Assembly (NCBI GenBank): GCA_945862265.1
Contig: CAMAXP010000009.1
Coordinates: 1 to 64,000 of the forward strand
Source of the DNA: Bordetella parapertussis
GTDB lineage: Bacteria > Pseudomonadota > Gammaproteobacteria > Burkholderiales > SG8-39
DNA length: 64,000 nucleotides
Direction of reading: 5' to 3'
In this document: positions 45,712-53,590 of the stretch, piece by piece
Position numbering within the stretch: the first letter of the stretch is position 1
Layout of the letters: each line of letters begins with the position of its first letter
Translations under genes and position numbers: made by a program
Notes under the pieces: generated by a model
What the model saw: only the letters and a program-made list of their open reading frames with translations
Told to the model about the DNA's origin: nothing
The model's database searches: none

Positions 45712-46670
45712 AAGCGGTACTGGCTGCGGCGGTCGCGGCGCTTTGCGCACTCGCGCAGCCGCTGCATGCCCAGGCGCCGGCCTACCCGTCCAAGGTCGTG
45801 CGCATGGTGGTGCCATTTCCCCCGGGCGGCGGATTCGACGGCATCGCCCGACCCTATGCCGAAAAGCTCTCCGCGATCCTCGGCCAGCCGGTCGTGCTCG
45901 ATTACCGACCCGGCGCCGGCGGCAACATAGGTGTGGAACATGCGGCGAAGTCGACGCCCGACGGGCACACGCTGCTGGTTGCCAACGTGTCGATGACCAC
46001 CAGCCCTGCCATGTGGAAGACGATCGGCTACGACGCGGTGAACGACTTCGCGCCGATCAGCCGCATTGGCGTAGTGAGCTCTGCGTTCGCGATCAACCCT
46101 GCGCTGCCCGCGAAGGACTTGAAGGAGCTGGCCGCCCTGTCGAAGGTGAAGCCTCTCAATTTCGCCTCGCCAGGCGTGGGGACGAGCTCGCACCTGATCG
46201 GCGAGATGATGAACATCGAAGGCATCCTCAGCCTGGTGCACATCCCGTACAAGGGCACGGCGCCCGCGGTGGCTGACGCGCTGGGCGGGCAGCTCGACGC
46301 GGTCATGGTTCCGCTGGTGTCACTCGCGCCGCATATCAAGTCCGGCAAGCTCCGTGGCATCGCGGTTTCCAGCGCCGTGCGCGTGCCGATTCTGCCGGAA
46401 CTGCCGACCTTCGCGGAGTCGGGCTACCCGCAGGTACAGTCCGACACCTGGTACGCCGTATTCGCGCCGGCCGGCACGCCCGAGGCCGTTGTCAGGCGCC
46501 TGCACGATGCAACGGTGCAGGTGCTCGCCCAGCAGGACCTGATCGACCGGCTGAGGAAGACCGGCTACGAGCCCGGCGCGAGCACGCCGGAGGCGCTGGG
46601 AGCGCTGGTGAAGTCCGAGGTCGCGCGCTGGAATAGAATGGCCACGGTGGCGAAGATCCCCAAGCAATAG
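45708..46670 (+). CDS. Bug/TctC-family periplasmic solute receptor
   Basis: A 320-residue receptor coupled by ATGA to the second CoA-transferase. The signal peptide (MKAVLAAAVAALCALAQPLH) leads to YPSKVVRMVVPFPPGGGFDG and DYRPGAGGNIG. The usual KP of the first motif is KV. Tight coupling to CoA-transferase, dehydrogenase and lyase genes suggests that it binds the free acid they degrade. Confidence 0.92.
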   Translation: MKAVLAAAVAALCALAQPLHAQAPAYPSKVVRMVVPFPPGGGFDGIARPYAEKLSAILGQPVVLDYRPGAGGNIGVEHAAKSTPDGHTLLVANVSMTTSPAMWKTIGYDAVNDFAPISRIGVVSSAFAINPALPAKDLKELAALSKVKPLNFASPGVGTSSHLIGEMMNIEGILSLVHIPYKGTAPAVADALGGQLDAVMVPLVSLAPHIKSGKLRGIAVSSAVRVPILPELPTFAESGYPQVQSDTWYAVFAPAGTPEAVVRRLHDATVQVLAQQDLIDRLRKTGYEPGASTPEALGALVKSEVARWNRMATVAKIPKQ

Positions 46671-46708
46671 GGATGGAGGCGGGAATGATCCACGCTGAGA
46701 CGTAGGGC

Positions 46709-48115
46709 ATGGACGGCCTCACTCATACGTTTGACCGCCTGCGCAAGGCGTGCGATGCCTCGCCGGAGGTGCCATGGGCGACGCGCGCCGACCGGCTCGC
46801 ACGACTCAAGGCCCTGGTCGCGGACAATGCCGCTGCCTTCGCCCTGGCGATCAGCGCCGACTTCGGTCACCGGTCGGCGCATGAAACCGACCTGCTGGAA
46901 GTCTTTCCGAGCCTGTCTGGCATCAACCATGCGCTTTCGCACGGCCGGCGCTGGATGCGCGGCGAGCGCCGGGCCACGGGCATGTGGTTCCTGCCGGCCC
47001 GCTCAAGCGTCACGCCGCAACCGCTCGGCGTGGCCGGGATCATCGTGCCGTGGAACTACCCTTTGTACCTTGCCGTCGGCCCGCTGGCGTCGGCGCTGGT
47101 GGCCGGCAACCGCGCGATGGTGAAGCTGTCCGAATTCACGCCGAAGTTCGGCGCGCTGTTTGCCGAACTGGCCGGGAAGGCCTTTGCGCAGGACGAGCTC
47201 GCCGTCGTGAATGGCGATGCGCAGGTGGCCGCGGCGTTCTCGAAGCTGCCGTTCGACCACCTGCTCTTCACCGGGTCGACGGCTGTGGGCCGGCATGTGA
47301 TGCGCGCCGCCGCCGAAAACCTGACGCCTGTGACGCTGGAACTTGGCGGCAAGTCGCCCGCCATTGTTGCCCCGGAGTTTTCCATAGAGCGTGCCGCGGG
47401 GCGCATCCTGCTGGGCAAGTGCCTCAACGCCGGGCAGACCTGCATCGCACCCGACTACGTGCTGGTGCCTGAGGGCATGGAGCAGGCCTTCGTCGCAGCG
47501 GCGCGAGCATGCGTGTCGCGCATGTACCCGCAGATCCTTTCCACGCCGGATTACTCGAGCATTGTGTCGGACCGGCACTACGAGCGGCTCACCGGTTACA
47601 TCGATGATGCGCGTACACAGGGAGCGAAGGTGGAAAGCCTCGCTGCACAGGGCGAGGCGCCGGACCCTGCCTCGCGCCGGATACCCCCGATGGCGCTGAC
47701 CGGCGTGAACGATCGCATGCGCGTGATGCAGGACGAGATCTTCGGGCCGCTGCTGCCGGTGGTCGGTTGCAAGGATATGGATGCTGCGATTGCGTTCGTA
47801 AACGCGCGTCCGAGGCCTTTGGCGCTTTACCTCTTCGATGACGATTCGGCGCGGGTGGAGCGCGTACTCGCACGCACCACCGCGGGCGGCGTCACGGTCA
47901 ACGACACGCTGCTGCACATCGCGCAGGAGTCGCTGCCCTTCGGCGGTGTCGGCCCGAGCGGCATGGGCCAGTACCACGGTTACGCAGGGTTCCTTGCGTT
48001 CTCGAAACTCAAGCCGGTGTTCCGCCAGTCGCGCCTGAATGGTCTCGCGCTGTTCAATCCTCCGTATGGGCCTCGAGCCGCACGGCTGATAACATTGCTG
48101 AAAAGGTGGGCCTGA
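46709..48115 (+). CDS. Coniferyl-aldehyde-type aldehyde dehydrogenase
   Basis: A 468-residue class 3-like aldehyde dehydrogenase. It has VPWNYPLYLA near residue 114 and FTGSTAVGRHV near 188. The catalytic Glu is in LELGGKSP near 213, the nucleophile Cys in NAGQTCIAP near 247 and EIFGPLLPV near 345. It resembles the family acting on coniferyl and long-chain aldehydes, and the C-terminus (TLLKRWA) is hydrophobic-basic as in that group. It is followed by a receptor gene starting on the base after its stop. The aldehyde is not known. Confidence 0.92.
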   Translation: MDGLTHTFDRLRKACDASPEVPWATRADRLARLKALVADNAAAFALAISADFGHRSAHETDLLEVFPSLSGINHALSHGRRWMRGERRATGMWFLPARSSVTPQPLGVAGIIVPWNYPLYLAVGPLASALVAGNRAMVKLSEFTPKFGALFAELAGKAFAQDELAVVNGDAQVAAAFSKLPFDHLLFTGSTAVGRHVMRAAAENLTPVTLELGGKSPAIVAPEFSIERAAGRILLGKCLNAGQTCIAPDYVLVPEGMEQAFVAAARACVSRMYPQILSTPDYSSIVSDRHYERLTGYIDDARTQGAKVESLAAQGEAPDPASRRIPPMALTGVNDRMRVMQDEIFGPLLPVVGCKDMDAAIAFVNARPRPLALYLFDDDSARVERVLARTTAGGVTVNDTLLHIAQESLPFGGVGPSGMGQYHGYAGFLAFSKLKPVFRQSRLNGLALFNPPYGPRAARLITLLKRWA

Positions 48116-49084
48116 ATGATCAATAGTGCATTCCGACGGTTTGCGTCACTCGCTTTGTGCCTTGCTGCTTCTCCGGTACTGGGCCAGTCGTTTCCCGCCA
48201 AACCCGTCCGCGTGATCGTCGGCTTCGCGCCCGGCGGCGTCGTGGACACGCCCGCCCGCATTGTCGCGACCAAGCTCGGCGAGATCTGGCCGTCGGGCGT
48301 GGTCGTGGAAAACCGCCCCGGGGCCGGCGGGAGCACCGCGGCAGGCTACGCGGCGAAGGCGCCGGCGGACGGCTACACGCTGCTGATCTGCAACACCGCT
48401 TCGCATGGCGTGAACCCGGCGATCTACAAGCAGCTCGCCTACGATCCGGCAAAGGACTATGCGGCGGTATCGCAGATCGGGTTCGTGCCGAACATGGTGG
48501 TCGTGCACCCGTCGGTGGAGGCGAAGTCGATCCGCGAGCTGTTGGCCTATGCAAAGGCGAACCCCGGCAAGCTCAGCATGGCCTCGGCGGGCGTGGGCAC
48601 TTCGCAGCACATGTCGATCGAGCTGCTCAAGTCGATGGGGGGCGTGGACATCACGCATATCCCTTACAAGGGCGGCGCGCCGGCGCTGTCCGACCTGCTC
48701 GGCGGGCAGATCCCTTCGCTCCTCACCGGGATGCCGGCGGGGCTGGGGGCCGTGCGTTCCGGGCGCGTGCGCGCGCTTGGTGTGACCTCGGCGAAGCGCT
48801 CACCGCACCTGCCCGACGTACCGGCCATCGCCGAGACGGTGCCTGGTTACGAAGTCACGAGCTGGGCCGGCGTGTGCGCGCCCGCGGGCGTGCCGAAGGC
48901 AATCATTGCGAAGCTGAATGCGGACATCGTGAAGGTGCTGGGCATGGCGGACACCAGGCAGAAGCTCGATGACCAGGGCTTCGAAGCCGCGCCCAATACG
49001 CCTGAGCAGTTCACCGCGTTCATTGCGGCCGAACTCAGCAAGTGGGCTTCGGTGATCAAGGCGGCGGGAATCCAGGCGGAGTAG
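48116..49084 (+). CDS. Bug/TctC-family periplasmic solute receptor
   Basis: A 322-residue receptor directly abutting the aldehyde dehydrogenase (TGAATG). The signal peptide (FRRFASLALCLAASPVLGQS) leads to FPAKPVRVIVGFAPGGVVD and ENRPGAGGSTA. No ribosome site is independent of the upstream coding end, so expression should be coupled to it. Ligand unknown. A 10-bp sequence (CCGAGCGACT) is repeated in tandem at 49148-49167, between this gene and the next. Confidence 0.91.
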   Translation: MINSAFRRFASLALCLAASPVLGQSFPAKPVRVIVGFAPGGVVDTPARIVATKLGEIWPSGVVVENRPGAGGSTAAGYAAKAPADGYTLLICNTASHGVNPAIYKQLAYDPAKDYAAVSQIGFVPNMVVVHPSVEAKSIRELLAYAKANPGKLSMASAGVGTSQHMSIELLKSMGGVDITHIPYKGGAPALSDLLGGQIPSLLTGMPAGLGAVRSGRVRALGVTSAKRSPHLPDVPAIAETVPGYEVTSWAGVCAPAGVPKAIIAKLNADIVKVLGMADTRQKLDDQGFEAAPNTPEQFTAFIAAELSKWASVIKAAGIQAE

Positions 49085-49175
49085 CGGTTCCCCGCCGCCT
49101 TTACACGCGCCGCCTGCTTGGGCACCATCGGGCTTCCCCCAGCTTCCCCGAGCGACTCCGAGCGACTCCGATCCC

Positions 49176-50492
49176 ATGCAAGATCCTGTTTTCTCCAATT
49201 CCCTCTGGTCCTCCACGGCGCCCGCAGCGCCCGCCACCGCGCCGCTGGAGGGAGACCTGCACGCCGACGTCGCAATCATCGGCGCCGGCTACACCGGCCT
49301 CGCGTGCGCGCTCGCTGTGGCGCAGGGGCGCGGCAAGGTCGTCGTGCTCGAAGCCGGCGTCATCGGCTACGGCGCTTCGGGCCGCAACAACGGGCAGGTG
49401 ATCCCGACGCTGTCGCGCCTGGACCCGGACGATGTGCCGGGGCGCATCTCCGAGGCCGCAGGCGGCAAAGCCAAAGGCGAGGCGCTGGTGCAACTCGTGG
49501 CCGACTCCGCCAAATTCACTTTCGAACTCATCCGCAAGCACGCGATCGACTGCGAGGCGGTGCAGAACGGCTGGGTGCAGCCGGTCCACTCGCCCGGGCG
49601 GATGAAGCTGGCGGAAAAGCGCGTCAAGGCGTGGGCGCGGCGCGGTTCGCCGGTGGAATTGCTCGATGCCAAGGGTGTGGAGGCGATCACCGGCTCGAAG
49701 TTCTGGCACGGTGGCTGGGAGAATGCGACGGGCGGCAAGCTGAATCCGCTGGCTTACGTGCGCGGCCTCGCGCGTGCGGCCATTGGCGCAGGTGCGACAG
49801 TTCACACCGAGAGCGCGGTCCAGTCGATCGAACGCGAAGGTAACGCATGGCGCGTAAAAACCGCGCGCGGTTCGGTGCTTGCAGAAAAAGTGGTGATTGC
49901 AACGCACGCCTACGGCGACTCGTTCTCAAAGTCGTTGTGGCCGAAGCTCATGCAGACCGTTTTCCCGGTGCGCAGCCACCAGATGGCGACACAGCCGTAT
50001 CCTGAATCTGTGCGCGCCACGGTGCTGCCCGAAGACCACGCCTGTTCGGACTCGCAGGGCGACCTGCATTTCTTCCGCTGGGACGCGCATGGGCGCCTGG
50101 TTACCGGGGCGGCACTGGCGGTGCCATTGGGTTGGCGCGACCGGGCAGCGGCGAGGGCGTCAGAGCGCTTGCACAAGGTGTTTCCGCAATTGGGCCGGCC
50201 GAAGTTCGATTTCGTCTGGCACGGTAACGTCGGCGTGACCTGGGACAAGCTGCCGCACTGCCACGAGCTCGCGCCCGGCGTGCTGGCCTTTGTCGGCTGC
50301 AACGGCCGCGGCGTGGCGCTCGCCACGTCGATCGGCACGCAGCTTGCAAGAGCAATGCTCGGCGCAAAAGTGTCCGACCTGCCCATGCCGTTTACGCCGC
50401 TCGATCCCTTCCCGGCGCATGGCATCGCCCGCAAGTTCACATCATTTCCGATCATCCTCTACCGTCGACGCGACGCCAGGGAAATTGCATGA
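49176..50492 (+). CDS. FAD-dependent oxidoreductase (DAO family, amine oxidase-like)
   Basis: A 438-residue D-amino-acid-oxidase-type flavoprotein like gamma-glutamylputrescine oxidase. The FAD motif is AIIGAGYTGLACAL at residues ~33-46, followed by LEAGVIGYGASGRNNGQ. The C-terminal FVGCNGRGVALATSIG closes the FAD site. It oxidises an amine or amino acid to an imine/oxo product. There is no ribosome site of note before ATG 49176. It overlaps the aldo/keto reductase as ATGA, so the two may act in sequence. Confidence 0.9.
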   Translation: MQDPVFSNSLWSSTAPAAPATAPLEGDLHADVAIIGAGYTGLACALAVAQGRGKVVVLEAGVIGYGASGRNNGQVIPTLSRLDPDDVPGRISEAAGGKAKGEALVQLVADSAKFTFELIRKHAIDCEAVQNGWVQPVHSPGRMKLAEKRVKAWARRGSPVELLDAKGVEAITGSKFWHGGWENATGGKLNPLAYVRGLARAAIGAGATVHTESAVQSIEREGNAWRVKTARGSVLAEKVVIATHAYGDSFSKSLWPKLMQTVFPVRSHQMATQPYPESVRATVLPEDHACSDSQGDLHFFRWDAHGRLVTGAALAVPLGWRDRAAARASERLHKVFPQLGRPKFDFVWHGNVGVTWDKLPHCHELAPGVLAFVGCNGRGVALATSIGTQLARAMLGAKVSDLPMPFTPLDPFPAHGIARKFTSFPIILYRRRDAREIA

Positions 50493-51541
50493 GCCTGAAG
50501 AAGAACCGCCTGTCGGACAGCGCCCTTGAAGTCACCGACTTCTGCCTCGGGACGATGACCTGGGGCCAGCAGAACACCGAAGCCGAGGGTCATGCGCAGA
50601 TCGACTGGGCGCTCGCCAACGGCATCAACTTGATCGACACCGCCGAGATGTACCCGGTGCCGCCGCAGAAGGAAACGCAGGGCCGCACCGAATCGATCGT
50701 CGGCGCCTGGCTGGGAAAGAACCGCGGCAAGCGCGACAAGATCGTCCTCGCATCCAAGATTGCCGGACCGGGCCGCCGCGAATGGATCCGGAACGGCGAA
50801 ACGCACGTCACGAAGAAGACCATCCCCTGGGCGATCGACGACAGCTTGAAACGCCTCCAGACCGATTACATCGACCTGTACCAGATCCACTGGCCCGAGC
50901 GGTACGTGCCCGGATTCGGATCCTGGCAGTACGACCCTTCGAAGGAGCGGGAGGCCACGCCCATCCTCGAGCAGGTCGAAGGCATGGCCGCCGCGATCAA
51001 ATCGGGCAGGATCCGCGCGTACGGCCTGTCCAACGAATCCGCGTACGGCCTGTGCGAGTTCGTCCGCATTGCGAAGGCGAACAACCTGCCTGCGCCGGTG
51101 TCGGTGCAGAACGGCTACAGCCTCCTGGCCCGCATGTTCGACGGCGACCAGGCCGAGGCGAGCCGGCACCTGAATGTCCCGCTGCTCGCTTACAGCCCGC
51201 TGGCCATGGGGCAACTGACCGGGAAGTACCTGGGCGGGGCATTGCCACCCGAAGCGCGCATGGTCAAGCTGAAGCCCTTTGGCGAGCGCTACATGCGCCC
51301 GCGCACGTTCGCAGCGGTGGAGGAGTACGCCAAAGTGGCGCAGAAGCACGCCATCCCGATCGCTGCGATGGCGCTGGCGTTCGTCCGCAGCCGGTTTTTC
51401 ACGGCCTCGACCATCGTCGGCGCCACCAGCGTGGCCCAGCTTGAGGCGTCCCTGGCCAACTTCGGCCGGACGCTCGGGCCCGAGGTGCTCGCGGACATCG
51501 AGGCGGTGAACCAGGCCTATTCGAGTCCCTCGGGGCAATAG
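50489..51541 (+). CDS. tas: Aldo/keto reductase, Tas-like
   Basis: A 350-residue NADPH-dependent aldo/keto reductase closely resembling E. coli Tas in its N-terminus (CLGTMTWGQQN, INLIDTAEMYPVPP). The catalytic tetrad is visible: Asp in DTAEMY, the Tyr there, Lys in LASKIAG and His in YQIHWPER. It is cytoplasmic. Tas was found as a suppressor of tyrosine limitation, but its native substrate is not settled. The stop TAG lies inside a 15-bp tandem duplication. Confidence 0.93.
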   Translation: MSLKKNRLSDSALEVTDFCLGTMTWGQQNTEAEGHAQIDWALANGINLIDTAEMYPVPPQKETQGRTESIVGAWLGKNRGKRDKIVLASKIAGPGRREWIRNGETHVTKKTIPWAIDDSLKRLQTDYIDLYQIHWPERYVPGFGSWQYDPSKEREATPILEQVEGMAAAIKSGRIRAYGLSNESAYGLCEFVRIAKANNLPAPVSVQNGYSLLARMFDGDQAEASRHLNVPLLAYSPLAMGQLTGKYLGGALPPEARMVKLKPFGERYMRPRTFAAVEEYAKVAQKHAIPIAAMALAFVRSRFFTASTIVGATSVAQLEASLANFGRTLGPEVLADIEAVNQAYSSPSGQ

Positions 51542-51568
51542 GGTCGATTACGATAGGGTCGATTACGA
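51539..51568 (+). repeat. 15-bp tandem duplication spanning a stop codon
   Basis: TAGGGTCGATTACGA occurs twice head to tail (51539-51553 and 51554-51568). The first three bases are the tas stop, so the second copy gives a second in-frame TAG 15 bases later. A short slipped-strand duplication is the simplest reading. Confidence 0.85.
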
Positions 51569-51610
51569 TCGGGGGGCTTCCGATCGGGGCTCTGCCCCAG
51601 AGGGGGCGGC

Positions 51611-51616
51611 TATAAT
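51611..51616 (+). promoter_or_regulatory. Consensus -10 box close to a start codon
   Basis: A perfect TATAAT ends 9 nt before the ATG of the DUF3301 gene. No ribosome site fits in between, so the transcript would have a leader of about 3 nt or none. No good -35 is seen. Confidence 0.5.
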
Positions 51617-51625
51617 TCCCGCCTG

Positions 51626-51979
51626 ATGTGGGAAGCCTTTGCACTCCTCTTGCTCGCTACCGGAACCTTCCTGTGGATCGACGCCCTGCGCGCCCGCGAG
51701 GCGGCGCTCGCTGTCGGCCGGTCGGCCTGTGAAAAGTACGACCTGATGCTGCTCGACGATACCGTTTCGGTAACAAGGACCCGCTTCGAGCGCAACGAGG
51801 AAGGGCACCTGCGCATCGCCCGGACCTACCGGTTTGAGTTCAGCGACACCGGCAACAACCGCCGGCAGGGCACGGTCCGCCTGCTCGGAAGCCTTCTTCA
51901 GGACATTGCGTTCGAACCGTACGAGACGGTGGTGGACGAGGCGCTGCCGCGCGTCGCGCACCTCACGCGCGTCAAATGA
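51626..51979 (+). CDS. DUF3301 domain protein
   Basis: A 117-residue protein with one N-terminal membrane helix (FALLLLATGTFLWIDAL) and a soluble domain of the DUF3301 family. It has REAALAVGRSACEKYDLMLLDDTV near residue 25 and RTYRFEFSDTGNNRRQG near 70. The function of the family is unknown. It often occurs in beta- and gammaproteobacteria beside small housekeeping genes. It overlaps the ferredoxin reductase start as ATGA. The product is probably attached to the inner membrane with its domain in the cytoplasm. Confidence 0.88.
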   Translation: MWEAFALLLLATGTFLWIDALRAREAALAVGRSACEKYDLMLLDDTVSVTRTRFERNEEGHLRIARTYRFEFSDTGNNRRQGTVRLLGSLLQDIAFEPYETVVDEALPRVAHLTRVK

Positions 51980-52725
51980 CGGCGTGGATCGAGGGCGCTG
52001 TCGTCGGGCAGACCCGCTGGACCGAGCGGCTCCTGAGTATCAAGGTCGATGCGCCTGTGGGTGCGTTCGAGGCCGGGCAGTTTGCCAAGCTGGCATTGGA
52101 TGTTGCAGGGGAGCGGATCGCGCGACCGTATTCCTTCGTCAATGCACCGGGTGCAGGGCCGGTCGAGTTCTATTACGCCATCGTGCCCGGCGGACCGCTG
52201 TCCCCGCGCCTTGCGGCCCTCGGGCCGGGAGACCGCGTATTCCTCACCCCGAATGCCACGGGGTTCCTGGTGCTCTCCGAAGTGCCGGATGCCGAAGTGC
52301 TGTGGATGATCGCAACCGGCACCGGGATCGGCCCGTTCCTGTCCATCCTGAGGAGCGAGGTGCCGTGGAAGCGCTTCGGCCGGGTGGTGCTGGTGCATGC
52401 GGCACGACACGCTGCCGAACTGGTGTACGGGGAGGTCATCGCCGGCATCGCCGCCGCTCACCCGGACCAGTTCGCCTGCGTCCGCATCTCCAGCCGCGAT
52501 GTGAACGAGGCACCTTCATTGCTGCACGGGCGGATTCCCGCGCTGCTGGGCGACGGTTCGCTCGAAGCGCGCGCAGGGTGCGTGATCGCCGCCGGCACAT
52601 CGCAGGTGATGCTCTGCGGCAATCCGGACATGGTTCGTGATGTCACTGCGACCCTCGTGGAGCGGGGGATGAAAAAACACCGGCGCCGCAATCCCGGGCA
52701 GATCACCGTGGAGAATTACTGGTGA
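51976..52725 (+). CDS. fpr: Ferredoxin/flavodoxin-NADP+ reductase
   Basis: A 249-residue FAD enzyme passing electrons between NADPH and ferredoxin or flavodoxin, which supports Fe-S repair and biosynthesis. The FAD motif is ARPYSFVNAPG near residue 49, the NADP motif ATGTGIGPFLS near 116 and MLCGNPDMV near 212. The C-terminal aromatic residue of VENYW stacks on the flavin, as in E. coli Fpr. It is coupled on both sides by 4-nt overlaps. Confidence 0.93.
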   Translation: MTAWIEGAVVGQTRWTERLLSIKVDAPVGAFEAGQFAKLALDVAGERIARPYSFVNAPGAGPVEFYYAIVPGGPLSPRLAALGPGDRVFLTPNATGFLVLSEVPDAEVLWMIATGTGIGPFLSILRSEVPWKRFGRVVLVHAARHAAELVYGEVIAGIAAAHPDQFACVRISSRDVNEAPSLLHGRIPALLGDGSLEARAGCVIAAGTSQVMLCGNPDMVRDVTATLVERGMKKHRRRNPGQITVENYW

Positions 52726-53588
52726 GATTCCCGTGGCGGACTGTGGCCCGGTGGACCATGGCCGTAGCTGGGCTTGCTGTGCTTGCCGGCTGCACGGCGC
52801 TGCAACTCGGCTACAACAACGCGGATTCGCTCATCCACTGGCGCAGCGGCAGGTATTTCGGCTTCGAAGCCGAGCAAAAGGCCGACTTCGAGCGTCGCGT
52901 GCAGAAGTTTATGGCGTGGCACCGCAAGGCCGAGCTGCCGAAGTACGTCGTCCTTGCCAACGGGCTGGGTGACCGGCTGGCGCGGGGCGTGACGCTTCCC
53001 GATCTGGAGTGGGGCTACGATTCGTTCCAAGTCCTGCTGCGCCAGACATTGCGCGCCGCGGCCGTCGAGACGGGGGAGTTGCTCGATACACTGAATCCTG
53101 CGCAGGTCGAGCGGTTCCAGGCGCGCCTGGCGAAGGAGAACCGCGACTTTGCGAAGGACCATGTTCTTGCGGAATCGCCCGAGGCGCGACGCGCCAAACG
53201 CGTGAAACGCAATGTCGATCGCATGGAGGAGTGGTTCGGATCGCTTACCGAAGCGCAGGTCGAACGTATCCGGCTCTACAGCGCGCGAGCGCCGCTGGAC
53301 GATATCCTGCGCGACCAGGATCGCAAGCGCATGCAGCGCGAGCTCGTGGGCATGATCAACGCGAAGGAAACACGCCGGAAACTGGAGGCATGGGCGATCG
53401 CGTGGGACCAGAACCGGGATCCCGAATATGAGACCCTGCGCAAGCAGAATCTCAGGGAATATTTCAGCATGCTGATCGACCTCGACAAGACCTTGAGCGC
53501 CGAACAGCGCAATCGCGCAGTACAGCGATTGCGGGGCTTTGCCGGAGACTTCACTGCCTTGGTCGCCGCCGCCGAGGGCGCGCGCTGA
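52722..53588 (+). CDS. DUF6279 lipoprotein
   Basis: A 288-residue lipoprotein of unknown function. The lipobox LAGC puts the lipidated Cys at residue 24 after a short hydrophobic signal. The mature part starts with TALQLGYNNAD, typical of the DUF6279 family, and is almost wholly alpha-helical and charged. It starts at GTG, overlapping fpr (GTGA). Asp after Cys is absent, so outer-membrane sorting is expected by E. coli rules. No enzyme motif is visible. Confidence 0.88.
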   Translation: MRFPWRTVARWTMAVAGLAVLAGCTALQLGYNNADSLIHWRSGRYFGFEAEQKADFERRVQKFMAWHRKAELPKYVVLANGLGDRLARGVTLPDLEWGYDSFQVLLRQTLRAAAVETGELLDTLNPAQVERFQARLAKENRDFAKDHVLAESPEARRAKRVKRNVDRMEEWFGSLTEAQVERIRLYSARAPLDDILRDQDRKRMQRELVGMINAKETRRKLEAWAIAWDQNRDPEYETLRKQNLREYFSMLIDLDKTLSAEQRNRAVQRLRGFAGDFTALVAAAEGAR

Positions 53589-53590
53589 AA

